Assembly (NCBI GenBank): GCA_037892935.1
Contig: JAYXKI010000002.1
Location: 2,604,001-2,668,000, forward strand
DNA from: Phlebopus portentosus
Lineage: Eukaryota; Basidiomycota; Agaricomycetes; Boletales; Boletinellaceae
Length of the DNA stretch: 64,000 bases
Direction: 5' to 3'
Under the pieces are notes generated by a model. That model had not been told where the DNA came from. It was given only the letters and a program-made list of their open reading frames with translations, and did no database searches. Shown in pieces: positions 24,294-34,719 of the stretch. Both the position numbers and the translations under genes were made by a program. Position 1 is the stretch's first letter, and every line of letters starts with the position of its first letter.

Positions 24294-25354
24294 CTTTTTC
24301 TGTAGATTCTGTATTTGTTGTGTTATACTGTATCATTAGCAATTGATAATTCGCACTGAAATTCTTGGATGAGATAACACTTGAGACAAGGTATCATATT
24401 TTGTGTTATCGTCGGGGTTGTTTTCTATATTTCTGTTACGCGCCTCAAAAGATCATTCCTCGTCCAGGTCAGAGGCCGATTCACCTTATATGTCGAATCT
24501 TCGACTAATTCACAATTCGTCAAGTAGAATATAAATCCGAAGGATTCCTCCTCATTGTCACATTCCTGAGAAGCCCATCCGCCTTATAATTGATCGGTGT
24601 ACAAGATCATAATGGAATAATGCGCGCGCAAGTCACAGAAGGAATGGAGGCAAATCACTTACATCTGAGATCCCTCCTCGGTGGCCCCTTTCGTTCCGTT
24701 CATTACTGGGCCAATTCCATCCCATTTATACATGCCGTCATGAGCTACTCTCGATCATTTTGGTTGGTCGCATATTTCCGTGTGGTATGCTCGGTTGTCG
24801 TCGTTACACGAGGTTAGGAGGCGCTTGTTCTATTTTAGGTCTCGAGAGTATCTGGTTGAGTTGCTCCTCCCCTTGCTCGGTGTTCTTTCGGCGGAGGCGG
24901 GCACTCGATAGAATTTGCTATTTTCTGTCAGCCCTGTGGAAGATATCCTTGGTACCGTTACATGAGGTCACTCCGCTCAAGTATCAACTCGGCTTCCCGC
25001 GAACCTATATCGCTTGCCATGTAGTGTATCCATAATTGAGGATTCGGATTTTATTTTGTTTTCCTGCATTTTCTCTATCTCCGTTAGCGCATCCATTCTT
25101 GAGTGACTTGTATCAGAATCTGCAGTAGAATCTGTCAGTTGTTTCACTTCGGACGAAAAGAAAGAGAATCTACGATTCGTACCTTCAAAACTCACGGAAT
25201 TCCGAGGCGGTATCGGAGAGTAGATCAAGATCCCGACGTTCTTCAATCCTCAGCATAAGGTCAAAAACGTTCAAGCTATTCAAGTAAAACAGAACAAGCC
25301 TACATAAAGAAAACAATAAAGTATGAAAACAAAAGTGAAGGAGGCAATAAATAT
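24294..25354. other. Gene-free region downstream of the zinc-finger gene
   Basis: A stretch of about 1.06 kb with only short, unconvincing frames on both strands. Nothing here resembles a protein family or tRNA. Its right end contains the 3' flank of the U6 gene, with T-runs on the minus strand at 25326-25334. Confidence 0.4.
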
Positions 25355-25408
25355 TGTGCACCGAAGTGCATTCCACTCTGAAAAGCGTGTCATCCTTGTG
25401 CAGGGGCC

Positions 25409-25439
<31 letters not shown>

Positions 25440-25463
25440 TTCGTGTGTCACCCCGAAGGGGAC
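25355..25463 (-). ncRNA. U6 spliceosomal snRNA
   Basis: On the minus strand from 25463 the sequence starts GTCCCCTTCGGGG, a UUCG-capped 5' stem-loop, then AATTGGAACGATACAGAGAA, the near-invariant U6 core with the ACAGAGA box, followed by GATTAGCATGGCCCCTGCAC (AGC triad and start of the internal stem-loop) and AAGGATGACACGC. These match U6 across eukaryotes. The 3' part is unusual: TTTT follows directly (25381-25384 on the plus strand as AAAA), then a TGCAC-TTCG-GTGCA hairpin at about 25358-25371. The 3' end is therefore uncertain: transcription may stop at the first T-run or beyond the hairpin. U6 forms the spliceosome catalytic centre with U2. The 5' end is inferred from the stem-loop. Confidence 0.9.
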
Positions 25464-26037
25464 AACAATAATAGCCTTTCTTGGCTGGGTGCCGCGTCGT
25501 TTTTGAATTTTGGTCAGTCGCCGGTGCAACTTGAGCAAGTGTTCGATTCCCGCCGAACACACCCTTCAAGTTATTATTCCTGTATTTGACTGAAACACCC
25601 AAGCCACAGCTCATTCCTGTGTTCTTTGTCTTTGATGAGTCACTTTCAGGGTGTAAATAAGAAATTACAAGACGACGGCCGCAGCTGGCGATAGCGTGTT
25701 TTTTGGCCTGTATTTCTGTTCAATCTAAATTAATGTTCTGCAGAATATATTCGGATTAAAGGAGCTCCGTAAAGCAATCCCGACCTACAGTCGTGTTCTG
25801 TCTCGTCCGGACGTCTCCAGTGTCTTTCGTCGTCGTCTGCGACATTCGGGCGGGCCGCCAACTTGACGAAAGGCTGTGTTGCCGGCGGTATCATCTCTGT
25901 ACGTACCATTCCCCAACATTTCAGAGTCATCCGACTGAATCGTTTGCTAATCCTCCGTACACCCTTCTTAAACAGCAGCCGACTTCTTCTTCCATCCCCC
26001 AAGGTCCTCCTTCGCCTCTTGGCCGCGCTGGGCGACG
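25464..26037. other. Region between U6 and the adenylate kinase gene
   Basis: Upstream of U6, the plus strand carries TGGTCAGTCGCCGG at about 25511-25524 and GTTCGATTCCCGCC at about 25533-25546, resembling tRNA-type A and B boxes, but no cloverleaf can be built. GTGTTCG and CGAACAC form a perfect 7-base inverted repeat here. Bases 25740-26037 are the promoter and 5' UTR of the adenylate kinase gene; open frames there are shadows. Confidence 0.4.
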
Positions 26038-27266
26038 ATGTCCGCGACCTTGCTGCTTGGTTCTATACGAAATACTGGTCTGCGAATAGGTCTCCAGAGT
26101 AATGGAGGATCGCTGGGCTTGAGAGCGTTCACGGGATCGGCCACATCTTCCAAGGCTATTCCGTTTTCTCTGAACACTCATGCGACCGCTGCGGTACATG
26201 GTCAAACCAATGAAGGTGGGATGTTGCGTATGGTTATGTTTGGAAAGCCGGGCGCGGGCAAGGTGCGCTGATATCCGCTGTTCATTCAAATTCAACTTTC
26301 GCACGGTCATTAATATCAATACTATTTCAAATGACCAGGGGACTCTGACCGAGCGTCTTGTCAAGAAATTCGACATTGTCTCCATCTCAACAGGGGACTT
26401 ACTCCGTCAACATATTGCTCAAAAGTCAGATAAACTATTCAGCTTATTTTCAAAATTTCGAGTTGATTTTTTTGACACGTAGAACTGAAATTGGGAGACA
26501 GGCAGAAGAGATCGTCGCTCGAGGAGATCTCTTGCCGGATGAGCTGATGCTGCAAATATTGAAATCCAAGATAGAAGATTTACACGACAGGCATTGGATC
26601 CTAGATGGTTTTCCAAGGACTATTGGTCAGGGCGAACTCCTAGACGAACACTTGCGGTGAGCTTCTGGATGTAGTTTCCCTATTCACTTAATCTTACAAG
26701 AACTCTTCTGCTCTATTGACAGTACATTGCAAACGCCGCTTACGCTCCTTGTGACCCTCACCGTCCCGGAACACGTTTTACGTGCACGCATCGCATGTCG
26801 ATTCGTGCACCCTGCCTCGGGCCGAGTCTACAACACGCACTTCAACCCACCTCGGATACCTGGTAGAGACGACCTCACAGGCGAGCCTCTCGTCCAACGT
26901 CCAGATGACCGACCTGAAGTCTACGCCCGACGTCTCGCAGCGTACGAACGTACATCGGCACCACTTTTAGGTTATTACACCGCTCGCGCAGACCAGGATG
27001 CGATGCAATCAAATGGGAAGAGCCATGGGTTGAGGATACTGAGGTTAGCCGGGGAGACCAGTGACGAAATGTGGCCTACTCTAGAGAGCGCAGTTAGAGA
27101 GATGTTTCCGGCCGTTAAGCCTCGCGCTACGCTTCCTGCAGCAGAGACAGTACCACCTCAATCGCGCGATGCTGTAGCCGTCTTGACCGCTGCTGCTGAG
27201 ACGAAGAAGACTGTCAAGGAAGCTGCAGAAGCGGTTATAGATGGTCTGCCAGAGAAGAGAGACTGA
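26038..27266 (+). CDS. ADK2: Mitochondrial adenylate kinase (GTP:AMP phosphotransferase type)
   Basis: Transfers a phosphate between a nucleoside triphosphate and AMP, probably in the mitochondrial matrix. An Arg/Ser-rich N-terminal leader without acidic residues for about 40 residues precedes MVMFGKPGAGKGTLTERLVK, whose P-loop GKPGAGKGT is split by an intron after GAGK. Then come FDIVSISTGDLLRQHI, ARGDLLPDELM, the AMP-site signature WILDGFPRTIGQGELLDEHL and a long-type LID (CRFVHPASGRVYNTHFNPP, then RPDDRPEVYARRL) without zinc cysteines, as in AK3 and Adk2. The C-terminal tail after EMFPAV is Ala/Thr-rich and longer than usual. Introns are at about 26262-26337, 26428-26479 and 26656-26721. 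Start at 26038 gives the leader. Frame intact. Confidence 0.9.
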
Positions 27267-27704
27267 TTTCTCTCGTTTTTCCCGTCAGCCCCGGTTTTTG
27301 CTTGCGATTTACTGTCAATTTCATGTACCTTTCAGTCTCTCCCACCTCAGGCGCTCACTTCTTCTTTAACACTCAATTTCGTGTCTGAAAATCACCATAT
27401 GACACGTCTTTTGCTTATTGAACTTTCCTCGTTATATACCTCTTTCTGCTTTTTGTTCTGACTTTCTCTAATGACCTACATTACAATGTTTTCATTTGCT
27501 CGTTATTCGTTCGTGTGGCATGGTCACCAATTCTCCTGTTTGTAGCATGAAAGATTTGCGTACGATACGTAGATGAAATGTATTTTATAGATATGGTAAT
27601 TCAATTAAACCATATGGCCTCTTACGAAGCGCAAGTAATATCCGGGGTTGACTTCTTTCTAGCAAACTTGTCTTCACGAGCCCGAAGGAAACGCGTAAAG
27701 TCCA
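27267..27704. other. Intergenic region between convergent genes
   Basis: T/C-rich spacer between the stops of the adenylate kinase gene and MSS51; no further feature is visible. Confidence 0.45.
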
Positions 27705-29520
27705 TCACCGCCTTTCCCATTCCCTTATATCCCTCCTCTTACCTCTTATACCCCAAATACCCCAGTTGGTCTTGACCATAACGCGAGGATCGAAGTCCGC
27801 AACCTCCCATTTCTCACTGCCGAAGGGATTCTCACCGGGAGTGATAACCCAATCGAACTCACCTGCTACACCCTCGGCTGTAGCGAGAGAGCGTACGTCG
27901 CGCTCTACGTCCGCCGGGCTGAACCCCGTCACGAAAATCGCGCATTTACTTTGTAGGAGGTATTGTAGTGTCCCGCCCCATTCCGTGGGGGAGTTGACTT
28001 GCAGGACGGGTTGCCCTGTGGGAGATAGAGCGCCCGAAGCACTCGGGAATCCGAACCCAGGACAGAAAAAGAAGAATACGTCTGTGTATGGGTCGAGTGA
28101 GTCTGCGAGCGCGGGGTGGATGTCGTTATACTTCGCTTGGATGCCCGTGATGGAAATTTGCGGCGCGAAGGGGAGGGTGTATGATGGGGCGCCGTAGACG
28201 GAGACGGAAGAGCGCGTGCGGCTGTAGACTGGGATTGGAGCGGGAGTGGGTGGCTCGTAGACGTTGGGGAGGTATGTTGATTTGGACTCAGACGAAGCCT
28301 CGGATTTGGGTGCCTCGGGCGCGTCTTGCGCAGGTGCTGCATCCTCGGCCCTAGCGTCGCTTGCGGTCTCGCTCTTATCACTATCCGCAGCTGCATTCGT
28401 CGGAGAGCGTGAAGCTTCCGCCTCCGCTTCAGATTTGGCTGATGCGTAGTTCTGAACATGCTTAGACCGCAGTTTCTCCATCTCCTCTTTCCTAGGTAAG
28501 GATACCTGCGGACCTACGAAAAGTACTTGCAGCGACACCGCGGGAAACAGCAGGCTTAGTTGCTCCCAGACGTGCGGCGGAAGAGAGGACTCTGCACGCG
28601 CTCCGAGGACAAAGACGCGGAAAACGGGCTTCCCGACACCCGCCTCTTCTGTCTCCGGAGAGCCGGGCGGGACGTGCAGAGTAGAGCGGACAGCTGCTTA
28701 AACACAAGATAAGCATAACCCTCGGTAGTTTTCATAGGAAATAAATCAGCACTGGCCTGCAAGAGACCGAATACCCTCGGAAGTAACACGCTGATTGCTC
28801 AGAGTAAGTCCGCTATTCTGATGAAGAACCGAGGCGACGGTCATAGGATATGTGAGGAGCTTGCTCGCGTTTCTCCGCATTCGTTCCGTGTCCATCGACG
28901 GGAACCCACGAGTATACCAGAAAACATCCCAATTAGCGAATGATATAGTCTCATCATAGTGCATAGGTCCTAGAAAAACCATGATTGTTACTTTACCGGA
29001 CGCGCTTGGCAAATGCTGCAGAAATAGATTACATACCAGGAAGCTCGAACTCGGTCATTTTCCTCCCACTCCTCAAATCATGCTCATCCTCATTGCATTC
29101 GCGTAGTCTTCCGCAATACCGTTGATGATGTTCATCCTCGGCCCAATGCTCTTCAGAACAATGCGTCGGCCATCCGCAATCCGGGCATTCAAACGCAACG
29201 TGCCTGCGTCTTGCATGTGGATGTCCTGCCTCCACACTCGACGCACATACAGGACATTGTGCGAGCTTCTTTATCGCTTCAGCACGCTCGTGAAGATCAG
29301 GAAAGGGTGAGCTGCAGAACGGATGGAACAAGTCATTTTGTGAGAGGACCGGACGAGGCGGAGGTGCGCTAGTGCTTTGCTGCTTCGGTTCTGGTTGTTT
29401 CTTCTTGAGAGCACTCAGAAAAGTCCTTGTTTGCTCTCGCCTCGAAAGCAAGCTGCGCGGTACGCGTGCCGGACAGCGCGCTCGTTGCAGCGCCGTCCTC
29501 GCCGTAAGAGACCATGCCAT
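27705..29520 (-). CDS. MSS51: Mss51-type mitochondrial translational activator
   Basis: Homologue of yeast Mss51, which activates COX1 mRNA translation and binds newly made Cox1 in mitochondria. The first 40 residues form an Arg-rich presequence (MAWSLTARTALQRARCPAR). A MYND-like zinc module follows, LAQCPVCASS, then FECPDCGWPTHCSEEHW and HHQRYCGRLRECNEDEHD; the CPV and CPD pairs correspond to the Cys-Pro motifs implicated in heme sensing in yeast. Next are MTEFELPGPM, FANWDVFWYTRGFPSMDTER and LTYPMTVASVLHQNSGLTL, the Mss51 core. The C-terminal half has an Ala/Glu/Ser-rich linker, then FAPQISITGIQAKYNDIHPA and FFFFCPGFGFP. One intron at 28694-28756 appears to use a GC donor. Divergent from HIS3 with 153 bases between starts. 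Confidence 0.88.
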
Positions 29521-29673
29521 GGCTTATTATGTAAGCGAAATTTGGGCCCAGTTGGCAAATACGATCAGCGTGATCAGAGCGATCGACGCTCACAAACTTC
29601 CCTTCTCTCATTGGCACGTCCATTTCTCACCCACCTCTCGACTTTTGCATTTCAAGAGTCCCGATACAGAGAG

Positions 29674-30542
29674 ATGGCGGCAAGAACAGCAACGATATCG
29701 CGACAGACGAGCGAAACGTCCATTGAAGTATTTCTGGACCTTGATTGGGCACCGTCTTCTGGTGCTAAACAAAATATTGAGGTATCGACGGGGATTGGTT
29801 TCCTTGACCATGTACGCCACGCATAGATACAACTTTTCTGTCTTATTGGTATTTAAATGCGCATGGAAATTGCCATTGGCGGACTGGCGTAGATGTACAA
29901 TGCCCTCGCGAAACATGGTGGAATGTGCCTTACGATGAAGTGCAAGGGAGATCTTTGGATTGATGACCATCACACGGCAGATAAGTATCAGCAGCTCATT
30001 CTTTGTTAGAATTTCAAGAACTCATGAGAAAGCTCTATATACACAGGATAGCGCAATTGCTTTAGGCGCAGCATTCAAGCAAGCACTCGGTGAGGTACGA
30101 GGGATACGGAGATATGGGACTGGACATGCTCCTCTAGACGAGGTATGTTTCCGTTCTTTCACTATTACCTCTTCACCATAAATCAATCTGTAGGCCCTGT
30201 CGCGCGCTGTAATAGACATATCCGGCCGCCCCTTCTGCGTAACTGACCTCAAGCTCAAACGAGAGAAGATTGGAGACCTCTCTACCGAGATGTTCCCACA
30301 CATATTCCATTCCTTCGCTGTCGCCGCTGGTGTTACTTTGCACGTCGACGTCTTGCGTGGGGAGAATGACCATCATAAGTAAGTAACATATCACTGTTTG
30401 TTCATTCAATGTGTTTGCTCACTGTTGTTCTCACAATCTGTGTAGAGCGGAGTCAGCATTCAAAGCACTTGCTCTTGCGATTCGCCAGGCAATCGAGAGG
30501 ACAGGAGGGACAGACGTGCCAAGTACCAAGGGCGTCTTATAG
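29674..30542 (+). CDS. HIS3: Imidazoleglycerol-phosphate dehydratase, with probable AT-AC intron
   Basis: Catalyses the dehydration of imidazole glycerol phosphate in histidine synthesis. Five exons, 29674-29811, 29893-29980, 30045-30142, 30194-30378 and 30446-30542, total 606 bases, giving 201 residues, the usual size. Conserved motifs: [37 protein letters not shown]-like [11 protein letters not shown] and the second metal-binding motif [13 protein letters not shown]. The protein ends STKGVL. The exon 2/3 junction is unusual: the intron begins ATAAGT at 29981 and must end at AC (30044) to give HHTAEDSAIALG; a GT-AG reading does not exist and an AG acceptor breaks the frame. All other introns are GT-AG. 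I see no Gcn4-type TGACTCA site in the 153-base promoter. Confidence 0.95.
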
Positions 30543-30861
30543 ATTGAATCAAATAATTGTAGCAAATCTCGGATATGTTCATTGTATAGGCCTGTCATAA
30601 TAGTAGATTAATATTCGTGGATGTCAACAACGACCAAATGCTGTTGCTAGGGTAAAAATGCATAAGCATGAATCGGAAATTTGCAAACGATAAATACATT
30701 GAAGACCGGACAGAGCGTGGTTCACAACAGTTATAAATAGCAGTTGACAATGTCGTGAATTGTCTATGACTTTCAAGAAATATGTAAAATATGTACTACC
30801 ACAGAACACATCTCTCATGCGCTGGAGGGTTCAGCTGGCAAGAAGCAAAGGCATAAGTCAA
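30543..30861. other. Intergenic region between convergent genes
   Basis: AT-rich gap of 319 bases between HIS3 and the peptidase gene; no additional feature is supported. Confidence 0.45.
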
Positions 30862-33800
30862 TCACAAGGCATCTTGTTCAAAGCCATTGGGACATGCCTT
30901 TGAGCCCTCCCTACACTGGAATGCAGCGGCGAACTCTGGGATATTCGCCAGAGTGCCCTCTACTCTATATTTATTCGGTGAGTGTGGGTCCGTTCGCACT
31001 CGTTGTACCTGCGCATTCACCGGTCATTCATTTCTTAGCACAACCAATACGAACGGCGATTCTCTAAGGAAAGAATCCTCACCGCAGCAGCAGACTTAAT
31101 CAACTGTGCCCAAATTTGCCCAAAGCCGATGAAGAACAGCTGTTCTTGCGTGTAATTTAGCCCTGGCAAAAGTGGTTCGCGCACTCCGCCTTCCTCAAAT
31201 ATTTCGGTGTGGAATTGACCGTGCCAGGCTCGGAATGCTTGAATAAGTCCTGAATCGCCAATGTTCTCACCGGAGGTCCTGATATAAAATTCGTGAGCGG
31301 AGAAGAGATAAACTATGATAAATTGCATACAAGTTGCCCTGAGTAAGAATAAGTCAAAAACGGAATTACAGATAATCTTCATCGTTCATCGAACTCACAT
31401 TAACATGGATCTTGTTGCCTTTCCCATCGTCAATTGTGTATTCTGAATTATAAGATTCTAATCGTCGTTGACACCCTTTAGGACACTAGTAGATGAGCTT
31501 ACTCGAATATTGCCTCGCAATACATTCTTGGATTTTATTGAAGCCTTCGCTGGTGGCGTTTGTCCACCACTGCTCAAGCTTACCTTGCTGGTTGTAAAGG
31601 CGTCCAGCGGAGTCGAAGGCATGCTGCAGCAAAAATACATAGAATGCTTCAGCATGAAAGCAAGAAACAGTCAGCTTACTGTAAGTTCGTGCGCAGCAAC
31701 TGCCCCGAAAGCGCCATATTGCAAGTACGCCGGCCTGGACGAGACATCAAACACTGTTAGTGCACCTCCATAAATACGCAGGACTTGGAAAGCATGCCAT
31801 TTATACGAGAAGAAGGGTGGTTGCAGAATTCCCGCAGGGAACACGATCTAAAACAGACCAAGTCTCAATAAATCCTTCCTAACAAAGCAAATAACTTGTA
31901 GATATACCGACCTCGTTCGCAGACGGGTTGAAATATGCGTTAACCATAGTCGGTGGCATAAGCCATGCTTGCTTGTCCCGCTCCTTTCCAAGCGTTTGCC
32001 ACTTCTTGTACACTTCGTTGATCCTAAAACGCAGAATACGTACGGTTTATTAGCCGATTCCTCTCCTTCAAACGAGCAAAGAAACTAGAAGGGGAAGTCA
32101 ATACGTACTGTGAACTCACAACGCTCTCAAAAAACTCTGCTTTGTCAACGATGACAAGATTGTAGTAAAGCGCAATAGACCGCGAAGATTCCGTGTTGGG
32201 CGAAAGCGGATAACCAACTTTGACGGCGATAGCGTCGGCCTGTGAACATCACAATGCCATATAAGACGTCATTCTGCGAGTGATTTAAATCACAGACCTT
32301 CTCGCGAGCCGCTTTGGCGGATTGTTTGTCCATCCACTTCAAGTTCTTGAGAGATTCCTTGAAGGCCTCGATAATGTCTACACAACAACATATTTAATTC
32401 CTCTTTTCGTTGACTGAAAGGATGATTCTACTCACCAGTAATGACCTTGGTGCCTTTCGCCTTACTATCGCCTCCAAAGGCCTTCTGTACAAAGAATCGA
32501 CCAGCGGCAAAGCCCAAAGCGTCCTCCACTTGCTGAACACACCACTCTGATCGATCGGGTACTGCACCCTTCTTAATGCCTTGCAGCACCTCCTTCAGTG
32601 CACGATTTGCCTTCCAAATCTCTGTTCCATACCCGAGCAGCGGTGCCAAGACAAGAGAGGCCCTTGTCACAAGGTACGCCTCAACAGTGTCAGCGTCAGT
32701 AGTGAAGAGGATGGAAGAGAGATTGGAGGCGTAGGTCGTTGAAGTGAGTATGACTTGCGAAGGGAAATTTCGCGGAGTGAATGTGCTGAAGTACGACGGG
32801 AAGTCGATCTGTGGAAGCTCGGATGCGAATTCGGAGAAAGAGATTGGATTGTATGTTGCAACAGGATCTTGTAGTAAGACCTCACTAAACCCATCCTGTG
32901 AGCGAGTAGATGTACGGCAGAAATAAGATATACTCACAGATCAAGAGACGCGTTTGCGATGCGCTTTTCAAAGTCAACGACTTTCTTCGCGAGTGCTTTA
33001 GCACGTTCGCTTTTACTCAGATGTTCTCCGCCATCATCGTCATCGTCATCGTCATCGCCATCCCAAGGTGGCCATGGCCACGGCGGCCAGAATTTCATCG
33101 TCTTCTCCTTTTCAACAACGAGAATATTTTGGGTACTTGTAGCAGCTGCTTCATCCTCTGGAGAGTCGTCAAGAGCAAGCAGCATCCGTGCTAGTGTCTC
33201 TTTATACAATTTTACTATAGGTTTCTCATCGTAGTATTCCTATGAATAGATGAGAAGACAAGGATGATGTTAGGAGCAAAAGACTAAACCTTAGAAGGTA
33301 AACCAAGATCGGGCTGGTAGAACCAAAGACTCATGAAGTTCGGGTCGATGCCGACATCTCCATCAATGTCGAAGCTGAACAAACCTCCGATACCTCGCGA
33401 GTGCAAGAAACCAATGGCCGCAGTAAGTCCATACTGCGGTATTTCTTTGCTGTCAGACTCCTTGGTGCCTGTCCCCTGCTGCCAATTATCAGAACGGTAC
33501 AAGTCACGGATGGCCCGAACGATATCCTTCAACGGCGCTTCTCCACGCTCATCCAGGAGATCCTCGTTCATACACGACTCGTAAAGGTCGTGTAGTTTTG
33601 TGAGTGTTTCATTATCGTACTCATCCGTGAAAGATTGGCTAAGAGCGGCTGGGGCAATCGAAGGGTCAAGAATCTTGCGTATAATGCGCTTGTTCTCGTT
33701 TGATACAGCATCAAAGGTTCCGAATGAGCCCTTTCCTGGAGGTATTTCGTTTTTCGATAGCCAGCCTCCGTCTTATAGAAGAATGTTGATCAGTGCATGT

Positions 33801-34498
33801 TGTGGAAGGGAAATTGCATGCTCTTACTCGCAAACTCATAGAAATCCTCACAAGGATCTTGCGACTCATCAAGATTCTGTATAATGGAAGCCGAGAGGAT
33901 GACGCATTCCGGAGATGTGCAAAGCGGCTATATTCCAATGAACATACATATTTAAACTAATCTGAGTCATGCTCACCGACTCTGGTACGCCAGTTGGCAA
34001 GGGAGCAGGGATAGTTGCGGTCGGTGGTGGCGACGTGGCCGTGACGGTGCCTGTTGTAGCAAGCGTGGTCGTTCTAGTAGTTGTCTCGAAAACAGTGCTT
34101 GTAGCCGTACTCGTAGTAGGTGGCCAATCCGGACGTCTCGTCCCACGCTCATGGCTCAGCCTATGTTCTGCACCGGCGAAAAGACCAATAAAGACGGAAG
34201 TCAAGAGTAATAAGAGTAAGGCAAAGACGAGCAGAATCTTCGTCAGAGTTGTCAGAGGTTCGCGAAGAATATCGTCAACATGCTCGGAGAACGGTTTGCC
34301 TCCGCCACCGCGTCTGGGTCGCGTAGATGCGCCGTCGACAGAACTGCCAGGATCTGTTTCTGGATCGCGCAACAAAGGCGCATCCTCTATACAATCCATT
34401 CGTGACCATTAGTACCGACTTTAACAACTCTCAACTCGTCCGTAGCACTCACCAGAATCTGTTGAATGCCGTGGGTCCCTATAAGCACCTTCTGCCAT
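30862..34498 (-). CDS. M13-family metallopeptidase (neprilysin/endothelin-converting-enzyme-like), type II membrane protein
   Basis: Zinc endopeptidase expected at the plasma membrane or in the secretory route with its active site outside. From 34498: MAEGAYRDPRHSTDS, a short cytosolic part with EDAPLLRDPE, one transmembrane helix (ILLVFALLLLLLTSVFIGLF), a Thr-rich stalk, then the peptidase: CTSPECVILSASII, DPCEDFYEFA, NGGWLSKNEIPPG, VNAYFNPSANEIVFPAGIL, the zinc motif HELTHAFDSAGRLYNQQGKL, the third ligand motif GENIGDSGLIQA and an end near CPNGFEQDAL with TGA at 30862-30864. An intron separates HELT from HAFD. An acidic Trp/Pro-rich insertion lies at 33030-33100. At least a dozen introns. 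Its start is 221 bases from the divergent gene at 34720. Natural substrate unknown. Confidence 0.88.
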
Positions 34499-34719
34499 GA
34501 CGGCAGGCCAGAGAAGTCCAAGGACGCTGAATACGCGTTCGAACGTGCAGGTATCTAGTCGAGAAGCAAAGGACGACCAGATGAGCTTCACGGACTCGGT
34601 GCGTGTCGTGCGTGGTCGAGCAGGCATGCTCCCGTTGACCCGTTCGATGATGTAAGTCACGTGCAAGTATAAGTTCAGAACGCGGAAGAGAGTGAACACG
34701 TCGGCATACAACTTGAGCA

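Noticed and set aside
25480..25575. Possible tRNA gene suggested by TTCGATTCC
   Set aside because: No acceptor stem or T-arm pairing can be formed; only box-like motifs remain.
25185..25614. Open frames over the U6 region, including one with a cysteine-containing stretch
   Set aside because: They are translations of the U6 gene and its flank; the RNA identity explains the sequence.
28264..28459. Plus-strand frame inside MSS51
   Set aside because: It mirrors the Ala/Glu/Ser-rich linker of MSS51 and lacks a start context or domain.
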